Source: an uncultured Dysgonomonas sp. (lineage in GTDB: Bacteria; Bacteroidota; Bacteroidia; Bacteroidales; Dysgonomonadaceae). Taken from it: DNA of 64,000 nucleotides. The stretch is from contig NZ_CAKUOF010000013.1 of the NCBI RefSeq assembly GCF_934668725.1, positions 1-64,000 on the forward strand, in the 5' to 3' direction. Both the position numbers and the translations under genes were made by a program. The notes under the pieces were generated by a model. That model had not been told where the DNA came from, searched no databases, and saw only the letters and a program-made list of their open reading frames with translations. Positions 1 through 9,836 of the stretch are shown here, piece after piece. Within the stretch, counting starts at the first letter, position 1. Each line of letters starts with the position of its first letter.

Positions 1-117
1 CAGACAGGCGAGCCACGCAGCACAAAGACTTTTTGATTCCTTTTGCGGCTTAGGGCAAAAGGAATACAAGCAATCTTTGATTGTGCGTAGTAAAAAGACA
101 ACTAAATAGAACATATA
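1..117. repeat. Right part of a structured repeat, copy 1 (cut by window edge)
   Basis: This stretch matches 19762-19876 almost base for base, including a block of more than 80 bp with only a few substitutions. It contains a perfect 10-bp inverted repeat (36-45 with 56-65) and a 5-bp stem (71-75 with 79-83). The stems are identical in the second copy while the loops differ. It lies beyond the 3' end of the GH67 gene. The window begins inside it, so the full copy probably extends to the left. No coding sequence is seen in it. From 118 to 229 nothing recognisable was found. Confidence 0.85.
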
Positions 118-229
118 ATCCCAATTACTTATTGGCATCGTTTACTGATAGATAAAAGGGGGCGACTACCCATTCGCATTATTCAGTTTCGATCTATGTG
201 TATTTACCGATAAGTAAGTTTGACAGACC

Positions 230-2353
230 CTAATTATGATGTGTCATATCGAGTTTAATTTTCTTTAAATCGTCCAGATTATGCACCGGAGGTTCTATAT
301 CAGAAGGGATAGGGCGTTTCGAGAATGTTTGAAAATAAAGCAAACAAGCATCTTTCCACCAAACAGCATCTTTTGATTGTATCTCTAGTTTTGCTTTCAC
401 ATCATTGAAACGTTGCTGATCTATATATGGCTGCATCTGTTCCCATGTATGCTGAAAGTCTCTGACTTGCTGTACTCCCGAATCGTATTTATAACACAAC
501 TCGTTCCACATAATTCGTCCGTTTTTCATCTTATAGTTCCAAGGTATATGATGAAACCAAAGTAGTAAATTTTCAGGGCAGCGTGAAGGGTCGTTATAGA
601 TTTCTTTCAAAGGTGAGAAATATTGAGAGACGGCATTGCTTCCTGTCGTGGTACGATCAAAACCGAGTCCTATAGAATCTGCATTATGATAGTACCAAGG
701 CATCCAATCGGGACGGGCGTTAGGTACATCGCACCAAGGCTCGGGACCATAATGATGTCCGAAAGCAAATATATGGTGTAAGCCCATTGGCATCATATAA
801 TCTACAACAGCTTCGCGGGACGTTAGCATGATATTCTTTACAGGCTCGACAAAATTCTCGTCTTTCGAAAAAGTCATCTTTAGCCATTCATCTGCAATCT
901 GATCCGAAGACAATTGATGATTCCAAGCCAATCGTCCGAAAGCGTACCAATTGGACTGTGCAAAATGATGTCCGCACCAATTGGCATCTTCGCCGATATT
1001 GGCAACGGCAGCAATGGCGGTCCTTTGATGAGGTCGTAAAGTACCATCTGTTATCTTAGCAACGGTAGAGCCTTTTCCGTTCGAATAGGTATCGCTATCG
1101 AGTGTTTCTTTAAATAGGGGAGCTAAATAAGCCAGATGGTTCGAGAATCCGAGATACTCTTGTGTAATTTGAAACTCTACCATCTCGGGTGTTTTCTGCA
1201 TAGCTCCAAACAATGGGCTGAACGGTTCACGAGGTTGAAAGTCTATCGGTCCGTTTTTGATCTGTATGATTACATTATCTCTGAATTGTCCGTCCAAAGG
1301 CATAAATTCCAGATAGGCTTGCTTTGCCCTGTCTTCGTTACTTGGGTTATAAACAAATGCACGCCACATCACTGTTCCGTTATAGGGCTTTAAAGCATCT
1401 GCCAGCATATTAGCGCCATCGGCATGGGTACGTCCGTAATCTTGTGGACCGGGCAATCCTTCGGAATTGGCTTTTACCAAAAAGCCTCCAAAGTCCGGAA
1501 TGATACTGTATATTTCTTTCGCTTTATCGTTCCACCATTTAATCACCTCTTTATTTAAAGGGTCTGAATTGGGTAATCCCCCTAACTCTTTGGGTGATGA
1601 GAAGTTGACTGCCAGATATACTTTTATCCCATAAGGGCGGAATACTTCTGCTAGGGCTTTTACTTTGGAGAGATATTCTTTACTCAATATTTGTGGGCTG
1701 GCATTTACGTTATTCAGCACCGTCGCATTTATTCCTATCGACGCATTTGCACGGGCATACGCTTCGTATCGGGGCGATAGGGTATTGGGTAATTCATCCC
1801 ATTTCCAAAGTGAATATCCTGCGTAGCCACGCTCAATTGTTCTATCCAGATTATCCCAATGGTTGAGTATTCTGACATCGTATTTGGGAGTTTCTCTGAT
1901 ATTAACCGATTCCGGCAGTTGATTTGTCTGAATCAATCTCAGAAAATGAAACACCCCGTAAAGTACACCTATATCCGTGTTTGATGCAATAACAGTACTT
2001 TGTTTGCCTCCTTTGTTTATAGTCCGGATAATATATCCATCGTTACCTAAATCGCTAAAATCCTTTGCAGGTATTATAGAAGCAATGTTTTTGCTTTTTA
2101 CAGTGCCGATAATCAAAGAGCTGTTATCGGTCGCTTTACTCGCTTCGATATCTTTTCCTGTAAAAGATTGGCAGGCGATACTGAGTTCTTTCAGCGCTTT
2201 TTCTAAAGTTGGAGTATTTTCATCTATTGTTACTCTCGAAAAATCATAAACAGTTTCGGAAGGTGCATATCTTAACCATAGTTTACTCCCGTCTTCGGCA
2301 AAAAGCGAAAAGGAGAACATAACAAAAATAAATGTGTTTATAATATATTTCAT
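230..2353 (-). CDS. GH67 alpha-glucuronidase
   Basis: Releases (4-O-methyl)glucuronic acid from the non-reducing-end xylose of xylo-oligosaccharides, completing glucuronoxylan breakdown. I start it at the ATG at 2353, which gives a 707-residue protein beginning with a hydrophobic signal peptide (MKYIINTF.. to SLFA). A longer in-frame start at 2401 would put charged residues ahead of the signal. Counted from 2353, the family catalytic residues are E298 in KANSEGLPG, D371 in NGPIDFQ and E399 in ITQEYLG. Their spacing equals that of the characterised Cellvibrio enzyme (292/365/393). The length is normal for the family. It is the last gene of the glucuronoxylan operon, 78 bp after the GH3 gene. 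The signal peptide implies a periplasmic enzyme. A 7-bp palindromic stem (AAGGTTT/AAACCTT) lies just upstream at 2361-2375. Confidence 0.95.
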   Translation of the reverse strand: MKYIINTFIFVMFSFSLFAEDGSKLWLRYAPSETVYDFSRVTIDENTPTLEKALKELSIACQSFTGKDIEASKATDNSSLIIGTVKSKNIASIIPAKDFSDLGNDGYIIRTINKGGKQSTVIASNTDIGVLYGVFHFLRLIQTNQLPESVNIRETPKYDVRILNHWDNLDRTIERGYAGYSLWKWDELPNTLSPRYEAYARANASIGINATVLNNVNASPQILSKEYLSKVKALAEVFRPYGIKVYLAVNFSSPKELGGLPNSDPLNKEVIKWWNDKAKEIYSIIPDFGGFLVKANSEGLPGPQDYGRTHADGANMLADALKPYNGTVMWRAFVYNPSNEDRAKQAYLEFMPLDGQFRDNVIIQIKNGPIDFQPREPFSPLFGAMQKTPEMVEFQITQEYLGFSNHLAYLAPLFKETLDSDTYSNGKGSTVAKITDGTLRPHQRTAIAAVANIGEDANWCGHHFAQSNWYAFGRLAWNHQLSSDQIADEWLKMTFSKDENFVEPVKNIMLTSREAVVDYMMPMGLHHIFAFGHHYGPEPWCDVPNARPDWMPWYYHNADSIGLGFDRTTTGSNAVSQYFSPLKEIYNDPSRCPENLLLWFHHIPWNYKMKNGRIMWNELCYKYDSGVQQVRDFQHTWEQMQPYIDQQRFNDVKAKLEIQSKDAVWWKDACLLYFQTFSKRPIPSDIEPPVHNLDDLKKIKLDMTHHN

Positions 2354-2431
2354 AAGCATTAAGGTTTTAAACCTTTTAAATTGAAAATAGAGGGCAGACA
2401 TTTATCTGCCCTCTTAGACTATTAAACGGAA

Positions 2432-5083
2432 CTAGTCTTTAATGTAAAAGGTATTTCCTGTAACCTGAACTTCTTTTTGTACTACCTGTTTTGAATTGAT
2501 AGCTTTGCTGTCGGGCTGTTTTCCACCTACCGAAAGCAATACTTTTCCATTGGAAACCTGAGCCAGATTTTCTTTGTCACGTCCTGCCATTTGCTTTGGA
2601 GTGACGGTAAATTCAACGGTTTTAGTTTCTCCTGCTTTTAGGTGAATACGTTTGAATCCCTGTAAAGCTCTGATCGGTGTTTTCAGTTTACTGTCGGGCA
2701 AAGACACATACAGTTGAACCACTTCGTCACCATCCATTTTTCCTGTATTTTTTACATCTACCGAAATAGTAATGTTTTCACCTGATTTGATTGTTTCGGG
2801 CGCATTTTTGATAGCGTATTCAAAAGTAGAATAACTCAGTCCATAACCAAATTCATACAAAGGATCACCTTTGAAATAACGGTATGTTTTGCCTGTCATA
2901 TCATAATCGCTGAAAGCAGGTATTTGTTTGATATCTTTGTAGAATGTCAGCGGCAAACGTCCGGCAGGGTTATAGTCTCCGAAAATAATATCGGCTAAAG
3001 CAGCTCCTCCCTCTTGTCCCGGATACCATGCTTCGATAATGGCAGGCATGTTTTCGGCTTCCCAATTGAATGCTAATGCACTACCGTTCAGAAATACCAA
3101 TACGGTTGGTTTACCCAATTTGTGGATCTCACGAATCAGATCGGTTTGCGTACTTGGCAGTTTAATGTCTAAACGGTCGCCACCTGAGAAACCTTCTACT
3201 TTTACAGGCATTTCTTCGCCTTCCAACAAGGGACTTAATCCCATGCAAAGTACGATTAGGTCAGACGATTTAGCTAAGTCGATAGCTTCCTGTTTCAAAT
3301 TAGGTTTCGGTGTACCCCAAAGTAAACGCATAATAGCATATTCGGTATTATCCTGAACATATTCTAAACGGATATTGTAGGCTTTTCCCCCCTCCAGTTT
3401 CATCAGTTCGTATACTTTACGAGGATGGTGTACATCTTTCCATTTGGTTACTAACGAGTCATTCAAATACAGATTAAATCCAGAAAAGCCTTCACCTCCC
3501 AAAGCATATTCACCCGATGTGGGAGGAACAAGTACACCTGTCCATCTTACCGAAAATTGGTCGTAGTTCATATCCTTGAACGGAGCAGTTGTCCACCAAA
3601 TAAAATCTACATTCGGATCTACTTGTGTATGTGCGGGTTTTCCCTCCCATTTGATATTAGTGTAGTATTCAGCTTTAAGACCTTTTTGTGATTTACTTGC
3701 ATCCGTAAACAGAAAGTCGGAAGGGATAGCTTCAAAATAAGGTAATTTTTCAGCCAAAGCACAACCTTGGGCATATACTACTTCTGCATTCGGTAGTTTT
3801 TCACGCAATCCGGTTAATGGTGTTTTAGGGTTAGTAGGGTAGCCGTTGTAGTTTCCAAGCAGTACCTCCAAATCGTCCGCATTGGGTCCTATAACAGCTA
3901 CCTTTTTCACCTCTTTGCTAAAAGGCAAAAGATTATTTTCATTCTTCAAAAGTACCATCGATTTGCGTGCAGCATCCAACGACAAGGCTTGATGTTCTTT
4001 GCTTTCTACCACATCGTAAGGTATTTGTGCATATTTTACATCTTTGTCGTTATCCATCATACCCAGTTTAAACAACGCCATAAGCACACGGTGAACCGAA
4101 ACATCCAATTCGGCTTCGGTAATTAAACCCTGCTCAACTGCAGCAACCAAGTGTATATAAGTATCTCCGCAATTGAGGTCTGTTCCTGCTTTTACAGCCA
4201 TGGCTGCCGCTTCTTCGGGAGTAGCTACCACATGATGCGCATTTTTTTCATAGAAATCACGAATTGCCCAACAATCGGAAACAATATATCCTTTGAATCC
4301 CCATTTTTCACGAAGCATGCTTTCCAAAAACTTGTTTCCGCAACAAGGAGCTCCCCTGAAACTTTGATAAGCACACATCACCGAATATACATGAGCATCC
4401 TGTACAGTTCTTTTGAAATGAGGTAGATAGGTTTCTTCCAAATCGTAATCATTAGGCCATACATCAAACGAATGGCGTGTCGATTCGGGTCCGCTGTGAA
4501 CAGCGAAATGTTTAGCTGTAGCTACCAGTTTAAGATATTTATCATCATCGCCCTGCAATCCTTTGATGAAAGGAACAGCCAGTTCAGCAGTCAGATAAGG
4601 GTCTTCTCCGTAAGTTTCCATTCCCCGTCCCCAACGAGGATCACGGAAAATATTGATATTGGGAGTCCAATAGGTCAATCCTTGATAAATACCCCGTTTG
4701 CCTCTTGAGGCGTATTCGTGGTGTTTGGCACGGGCCTCGTCCGAGATAGCATCTGCAATACCGAACATTTCATCACTATCCCACATGGCAGCCATACCGA
4801 TTGCCTGCGGAAAAACGGTTGCTTTACCCGAACGGGCAACCCCATGAAGGCACTCGTTCCAGAAATTATGGGCAGGAACACCAAGCCGTTCTACTCCGGG
4901 CGAGTCGTACCGCAGCATGTTGACTTTTTCCTGTAGCGTCATACGTGATACAAGATCGGTGGCTCTTTCCTCGAAAGAAAGAGAAGTGTCCTGATAGGGT
5001 TCAATCTTCTTGCTGTTGCATCCTGTGAGAGTTAAGATACTCAGGGCGAGCAAAAAAGGTTTTAAGTTTCTTAATATGTTCAT
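2432..5083 (-). CDS. GH3 beta-xylosidase-like lipoprotein with PA14 insert
   Basis: Family 3 exo-glycosidase, most likely removing xylose from xylo-oligosaccharides in the periplasm. From the ATG at 5083 it has 883 residues and a lipoprotein signal ending LTGC, with Cys22 as the lipidation site. The longer frame to 5146 would overlap the upstream esterase gene and hide the lipobox, so it is rejected. The GH3 N-terminal domain carries the nucleophile Asp270 in VSDCWAI. A PA14 domain (roughly residues 460-590, KAEYYTNI to YLNDSL) is inserted in the second domain, and an FnIII-like domain ends the protein (QLYVSLP, ELKAG-type strands). This architecture is common in Bacteroidetes beta-xylosidases and beta-glucosidases. 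The xylan context favours xylosidase, but sequence alone does not settle the substrate. Confidence 0.93.
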   Translation of the reverse strand: MNILRNLKPFLLALSILTLTGCNSKKIEPYQDTSLSFEERATDLVSRMTLQEKVNMLRYDSPGVERLGVPAHNFWNECLHGVARSGKATVFPQAIGMAAMWDSDEMFGIADAISDEARAKHHEYASRGKRGIYQGLTYWTPNINIFRDPRWGRGMETYGEDPYLTAELAVPFIKGLQGDDDKYLKLVATAKHFAVHSGPESTRHSFDVWPNDYDLEETYLPHFKRTVQDAHVYSVMCAYQSFRGAPCCGNKFLESMLREKWGFKGYIVSDCWAIRDFYEKNAHHVVATPEEAAAMAVKAGTDLNCGDTYIHLVAAVEQGLITEAELDVSVHRVLMALFKLGMMDNDKDVKYAQIPYDVVESKEHQALSLDAARKSMVLLKNENNLLPFSKEVKKVAVIGPNADDLEVLLGNYNGYPTNPKTPLTGLREKLPNAEVVYAQGCALAEKLPYFEAIPSDFLFTDASKSQKGLKAEYYTNIKWEGKPAHTQVDPNVDFIWWTTAPFKDMNYDQFSVRWTGVLVPPTSGEYALGGEGFSGFNLYLNDSLVTKWKDVHHPRKVYELMKLEGGKAYNIRLEYVQDNTEYAIMRLLWGTPKPNLKQEAIDLAKSSDLIVLCMGLSPLLEGEEMPVKVEGFSGGDRLDIKLPSTQTDLIREIHKLGKPTVLVFLNGSALAFNWEAENMPAIIEAWYPGQEGGAALADIIFGDYNPAGRLPLTFYKDIKQIPAFSDYDMTGKTYRYFKGDPLYEFGYGLSYSTFEYAIKNAPETIKSGENITISVDVKNTGKMDGDEVVQLYVSLPDSKLKTPIRALQGFKRIHLKAGETKTVEFTVTPKQMAGRDKENLAQVSNGKVLLSVGGKQPDSKAINSKQVVQKEVQVTGNTFYIKD

Positions 5084-5098
5084 AGTTATTATTATTAG

Positions 5099-5116
5099 GG
5101 TCTGCGACCTGTTTTT
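5099..5116. other. Short GGTC/GACC hairpin with T-run, between esterase and GH3 genes
   Basis: GGTC-TGC-GACC followed on the plus strand by TGTTTTTT. It lies in the 35-bp gap between the SASA gene stop and the GH3 start. Two similar hairpins with AAGGTC/GACCTT arms occur at 26432-26450 and 39898-39916. It may be a member of a small extragenic palindrome family. No function can be assigned. Confidence 0.4.
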
Positions 5117-5118
5117 TG

Positions 5119-7077
5119 TTACTGTTTGTTCTGACCGTTTAACCAATTGTCAGTTCTGAAGGGACTCGATGGCAAACCTTCTTTATTGCGTAAATTAGCT
5201 CCCTCCGGATTATCAGCCCAAGCATATCGGACGGCTACCGGATTTTTAATATTGTCGCTCCATACAATTACTTTATCTCCTTCTATGCGAGCATTTGCCC
5301 ATACGAATTGCTTATTATTTCCTGCTATAGCGAACCCTTTTAATTTTTCGGTAGGGGCGAAACCATTTCCTGTTTCTGTAAACGAAAGGATTATTTTGTT
5401 GCCTTCTACAGCCATACTTTTATATACGGGAGCGGAACTTATAACATTTGTATCTCCATATGCGATCTTCATGGCATTGAGAGCTAAACGGTGTCCGACA
5501 TCTTTTTTATTTAAAGGATGCACATCGTTCCATTCGCCCACGTCGATGGTAACTGCCAATCCTGTATGGGGAAGATCCAGAGCTGTGGATTGTGATTCTC
5601 TCAACAAAGCCCAATTGCTTTCGGAAGGGGTTTCTCTCGATTGCATAAAGTTGGGTAGTTGGGTAACGATAAACGGTAGATCAGGTCTGTTCCACTTTGT
5701 TCGCCAATCGTTGATAAGTGCAGATAATAGGGTTCTGTATTCAAAAGCTGTTGAAGTATTTGATTCTCCCTGATACCATATAACGCCTTTGATGGGGAAA
5801 TCAACCAGTGGAGCTATCATTGCATTATATAACCCCAAAGGTTTATATTGAAAAAAAGTTTGTGGGAGAAGAGGCTGCATTTTCGCACCTAATTTGTATT
5901 GCCATTCTCCGGTCAGGTCGATAAACTCGTCTCCTGCAATAACCTGATAGGGTTTGTCTTCAACAAAACCACCTCTTCCTATAGGGTTAACAACCCGTAT
6001 AGTTACCGAGTTTACTCCTTCATGGAGAAGCCCTGCCGGAATGGTGTAAATACGTGGCGGATATTGATAAGCAGTTGTTCCGACAAACTGTCCATTGATA
6101 TATGCCGAATCGCTGTCTACTATACAGCCTAGGCGGAGAATGGCGGGTTTATCGGCCATTGAAGCAGGAACTTCAAATTCTTTGCGAAACCAAAACGATC
6201 CGTTTATATTTCCTATTCCTTTATCTGCCCAGTAGCCCGGAAGATCGATGGGTTGCCAGTCGGATGTATCCATGTCATTTTTGAACCAAACGGATATTCC
6301 TTTGTCCTTTTTGTTTAAAGTCGAATACCATTCTTCGGTGATATTTTTCTCCTTTGTTCGTATACTGTCTATATAACCAATCTGTCCAAATTGCTCTGCT
6401 GTTTGTAAATAGTTCGGAAATTGTTTCAAAGCATCTTTGCTGAGCCATGCTTCGATGGGTGAACCTCCTACACTTGAATTGAGTAATCCGATCGGAACTT
6501 TGTATTTATCGTATAAATCTTTGGCAAAGAAATAAGCCACAGCCGAGAAATCGAGTATGTTTTCGGGAGTTGCCGATTTCCACGAACCGCCATTTATATC
6601 GTCACTCGTTCCTGTGAAGTTGTATTTTAACGGTGTTTTCAGATGGCGGATATAAGGGTTATTTATCTGACTGATCTCATCTTTATACAAATCCTGTACT
6701 CTACTCATAAGCGTTTCCATATTCGATTGCCCTGAACACAGCCAAACATCACCAATCAGAATATCGTTGATAAGCATGTCGTTTATTTGCATTTGGTAAG
6801 GACCTCCTGCTTTTTGAGGAGGGAGTGTGACCGACCATCTACCGTTTGAATCGGCAGTTGTTTTGTATAGCTTATCTAAGAAATTGATTTCGATACTTTC
6901 TCCTTTTGGTGCCCATCCCCAAAGTTTTAGTTCGGTGTCTCGTTGTAAAACCATGCCGTCGCTAATCAGTGCGGGGAGTTTTACAGATGCTGTAGCAGAA
7001 ACAAGAAATAGTAATGAGAGTAGCATTATAAATGCTATCCGCTTTGTTAGTTTGGATTTTTGTTTTGTTGTCTTCAT
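5119..7077 (-). CDS. SASA-family carbohydrate acetyl-esterase (probable acetylxylan esterase)
   Basis: A 652-residue exported SGNH-type esterase of the sialate O-acetylesterase-like (SASA) family, expected to deacetylate xylan or its oligosaccharides. A signal peptide (about residues 1-31) precedes the catalytic domain. The nucleophile block is LCSGQSNME with Ser118. The conserved WYQGESN block and the C-terminal NDVHPLNK block with the catalytic His are all present. The catalytic domain is interrupted at about residues 230-400 by a beta-rich, galactose-binding-like segment (FWFRKEFEVP to YQVIAGDEF), a pattern known in CE20-type xylan esterases. It follows the GH115 stop by 6 bp and precedes GH3 by 35 bp, so it is clearly inside the operon. 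The xylan role is inferred from context, because other members act on sialic acid. Confidence 0.88.
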   Translation of the reverse strand: MKTTKQKSKLTKRIAFIMLLSLLFLVSATASVKLPALISDGMVLQRDTELKLWGWAPKGESIEINFLDKLYKTTADSNGRWSVTLPPQKAGGPYQMQINDMLINDILIGDVWLCSGQSNMETLMSRVQDLYKDEISQINNPYIRHLKTPLKYNFTGTSDDINGGSWKSATPENILDFSAVAYFFAKDLYDKYKVPIGLLNSSVGGSPIEAWLSKDALKQFPNYLQTAEQFGQIGYIDSIRTKEKNITEEWYSTLNKKDKGISVWFKNDMDTSDWQPIDLPGYWADKGIGNINGSFWFRKEFEVPASMADKPAILRLGCIVDSDSAYINGQFVGTTAYQYPPRIYTIPAGLLHEGVNSVTIRVVNPIGRGGFVEDKPYQVIAGDEFIDLTGEWQYKLGAKMQPLLPQTFFQYKPLGLYNAMIAPLVDFPIKGVIWYQGESNTSTAFEYRTLLSALINDWRTKWNRPDLPFIVTQLPNFMQSRETPSESNWALLRESQSTALDLPHTGLAVTIDVGEWNDVHPLNKKDVGHRLALNAMKIAYGDTNVISSAPVYKSMAVEGNKIILSFTETGNGFAPTEKLKGFAIAGNNKQFVWANARIEGDKVIVWSDNIKNPVAVRYAWADNPEGANLRNKEGLPSSPFRTDNWLNGQNKQ

Positions 7078-7083
7078 TGTATT

Positions 7084-9597
7084 CTATTTTTCAAACTTAC
7101 TTTCGGGAGCACCCAGATAACTGGGTTTTAATCCACCAAAGTCGATCATTATTTTTTGTAAAACAATTCCGGGATCCAACGGGCGAAAGCGGAGTGTATG
7201 CCGATTGGTTGGGGATGATGAAATAGTTTGTTGAACGGTAGTTTCATTTATAGCCCAGGCATTCCAGCTCCACCATATTTTCTGATCATTATATTGCCCG
7301 TTGAAATTAACAATCTCCTCTTTACCTCCGTTTATAGATACTGCATAACGTAACCCTTTATTATCATTGAAATTTAAAGTTGGTGACAGCAAAATATAAA
7401 CAGTTGCATTGCCATTGTATGAGGTTTCGAAATCGTATTCTAAATACGTATTTTCATCCGGTGTTGCTGTCGACGGAGTAGTCGTTACTCCTGATAATGT
7501 ACGTCCCAAATCAGGTATTATTAACCAGTCGGTAGTTTTACCATTCATTGCCCGGCTATAATGCTCGGCTTCTATCGAAATATACCCGTTTTCGTCTATG
7601 AACAAATATGGGACTGTCGTTTTTTGTTTATCGGGCACATATGTAACTTTAGGCATTGAATTTTCAGTTGGTTGCTGCCAATATGTGTAACCAATATGTG
7701 TCTGGTCCATCATGTGATTCCATTTACCGCTACTCATGATGTTATTGTAATGGTAGGTGAGGATTGAATCTCGCTCATAATAAGAACGCACTTTTTCTGC
7801 CCAGTCGTTGGCTTTTACATCTTTTTGAGCAGCCAATTTACGGTTCATGGCTACTGCATAATACATTTCATATAAATTGGCACACGCTTGTATCGGGAAA
7901 AGTACTAATTGATCGTAGCTGTCTCTGTATTCTGAAGGCATCAGGTAGAAAAGCTTTAATGCCTCGAGAGATAAGGCTTGATACTCATCTTTGACTCGTT
8001 GCCATTCGTTATAATTTTCGAGACTATAAATAGTATCATTGAGAATTTCGGGAGTCACTCTTCGATTATACTTCGAATACATATTAATAAGATGGGATAT
8101 CTCTTTAGCATGAGTAGTGCCGAATTGTTGGGCAGCCCACTGTTCTGTATGTTGTGATAGATTATTTGCATTGAATCTGTCAGGATTCCAAGCCATATCC
8201 AGAAAGAATGAAATCGGATATTCCATAGGTTTCAAATCACCTACATTTACTACCCAAATTTTACGAACTCCGTATTGGTACGTTAAGTTCATTTGCTCCC
8301 ATACACGTGGGATGGGGTTGATATTGATCCATTTTGAGTTTCGGGGTGCACCTACGTAATCGAAATGGTAATACATACCGTATCCACCTTTTCGTTTGGG
8401 TGCATTCAGGTCGGGCAGTTTACGTACATTTCCCCAATTATCATCGCATAATAATAGAGTAACATCATCGGGAACACGCATACCTTTGTCGTAATAATCC
8501 TGTACCTCTTTGTACAAAGCCCAAACTTGCGGAACTTGTTCTGCTTTTTTGCCTGTTACTTTGGAAATGATGCTACGTTGGTCTTTTACTATTTTTTGAA
8601 GCAAATCTATATTGCTTTCTTCGCTCATCGGTTCGTCGCCATCGCCACGCATACCTATTGTAATGAGAGACTCCCAGTTTTTAGCTCGTTCGATACCCGA
8701 TGCCCAGAATTTACGGAGAACTTCTCCGTTCTTTGTATAATCCCAAGCACCTTCGCCACGTCTTTTCCAGTCTTGTTGAGCCAATGCCATCGGTTCATGG
8801 TGAGAAGTACCCATCACAATGCCATATTCATCGGCTAAAGGACCATTTAGAGGATCATCGTCATAAAATGCACTTCCCCACATGGCAGGCCATAGGAAAT
8901 TTCCTTTTAAGCGAAGAAGCAATTCGAACACCTTTTCGTAAAACTGATGATTGAATCCACCGAAAGTAGCTTTACTCCATCTTGTTAGAGCCGGAGCTTC
9001 GTCATTCAAGAAAATACCCCGGTATTGTACGGCCGGTTCTCCTTCGGTATAGGTTCCGGGTTTTACATATAAGTTTTTCTGATTTACGACAGGTACATCC
9101 GCCCAATAATACCAGGGTGAAACGCCTATTTGTGTGGATAATTCATAAATACCGTATATTGTTCCCCGTTTGTCGCTGCCGGCAATTACTAAGGCAGCAT
9201 CTATTCCCTCCAAAGGAGCTGTTACTGTTTTTATGATATACTTTTCATTTTTACCTTTTAGGTCTTTTGCTTCTATTTTTCCTGTTTGTATCAGTTTATC
9301 TATTGTTGGCGATTTACCAACAGTACCTATAATCAAGGTAAATTTAGTAGCTCCCTGTTGAGGTGAGTTTCCTGTTACTTTCCGTAAATCTTCTTTTAGG
9401 TCGTTTACTGCACGCAATACGCCTTTGTAGTCCGAATTATCAGTGTGAATAGAGACCGGTTTGCCATCTACGGCCAAAGGAAAGTATGAAGTATTCTTTT
9501 GGGTGAAGACAAACTGTTCTTTATCGTAAGCTGATATTGTGTTTGGGACAACAAGAAGCAGTAAGCATATAATCAGGTATAAGTTTTTTTTCGTCAT
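7084..9597 (-). CDS. GH115 xylan alpha-glucuronidase
   Basis: An 837-residue glycosidase of family GH115, which removes (4-O-methyl)glucuronic acid from internal as well as terminal residues of glucuronoxylan. This complements GH67, which needs terminal residues. The signal peptide ends at about residue 23 (NTISA-Y). An N-terminal alpha/beta domain (to about residue 170, LIIGTVGKS) precedes the barrel. Family hallmarks are GNFLWPAMWGSAF, GTSHHEPM, IGMRGDGDEPM, YKEVQDYYDKGM and CDDNWGNVR. The C-terminal region (ENGYISIEAEHYSRA to the end) is the family beta-sandwich domain. It is the first enzyme gene after susD, separated by 239 bp that contain a stem-loop (9792-9823). Length is normal and no key motif is missing. 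Confidence 0.94.
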   Translation of the reverse strand: MTKKNLYLIICLLLLVVPNTISAYDKEQFVFTQKNTSYFPLAVDGKPVSIHTDNSDYKGVLRAVNDLKEDLRKVTGNSPQQGATKFTLIIGTVGKSPTIDKLIQTGKIEAKDLKGKNEKYIIKTVTAPLEGIDAALVIAGSDKRGTIYGIYELSTQIGVSPWYYWADVPVVNQKNLYVKPGTYTEGEPAVQYRGIFLNDEAPALTRWSKATFGGFNHQFYEKVFELLLRLKGNFLWPAMWGSAFYDDDPLNGPLADEYGIVMGTSHHEPMALAQQDWKRRGEGAWDYTKNGEVLRKFWASGIERAKNWESLITIGMRGDGDEPMSEESNIDLLQKIVKDQRSIISKVTGKKAEQVPQVWALYKEVQDYYDKGMRVPDDVTLLLCDDNWGNVRKLPDLNAPKRKGGYGMYYHFDYVGAPRNSKWININPIPRVWEQMNLTYQYGVRKIWVVNVGDLKPMEYPISFFLDMAWNPDRFNANNLSQHTEQWAAQQFGTTHAKEISHLINMYSKYNRRVTPEILNDTIYSLENYNEWQRVKDEYQALSLEALKLFYLMPSEYRDSYDQLVLFPIQACANLYEMYYAVAMNRKLAAQKDVKANDWAEKVRSYYERDSILTYHYNNIMSSGKWNHMMDQTHIGYTYWQQPTENSMPKVTYVPDKQKTTVPYLFIDENGYISIEAEHYSRAMNGKTTDWLIIPDLGRTLSGVTTTPSTATPDENTYLEYDFETSYNGNATVYILLSPTLNFNDNKGLRYAVSINGGKEEIVNFNGQYNDQKIWWSWNAWAINETTVQQTISSSPTNRHTLRFRPLDPGIVLQKIMIDFGGLKPSYLGAPESKFEK

Positions 9598-9791
9598 AGT
9601 TTTTTATTTATAGTCATGTTCCGGAGAGTTTTGTATATCCGCAGCATGTCTTTTAAGGAAGTAGTTGTTGAATTGCTCAACTCCTTTCTTTTGTCGATAC
9701 GGTGTTTTTTGAGCCAATACAACAATAGTAAAAATAAAGTAAAAAATATATACTTTATTATCAAAGTATTATATTCTTTATATAATGGGAA

Positions 9792-9823
9792 ATCAGCCGG
9801 ACGATTCGGTTCATCCGGCTGAT
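9792..9823. other. Stem-loop between susD and GH115 genes
   Basis: A perfect 10-bp GC-rich inverted repeat (9792-9801 with 9814-9823, ATCAGCCGGA arms, 12-nt loop), 14 bp beyond the SusD stop codon. The transcribed strand has no U-tract directly after it, so it looks more like a 3'-end stabilising or processing stem than a simple terminator. The rest of the gap 9598-9836 is AT-rich and I see no gene in it. Confidence 0.7.
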
Positions 9824-9836
9824 CTGTGTGAATTAT

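Noticed and set aside
9616..9822. 68-residue plus-strand frame between susD and GH115
   Set aside because: It lies antisense within an AT-rich operon gap and covers the stem-loop. No protein-like features.
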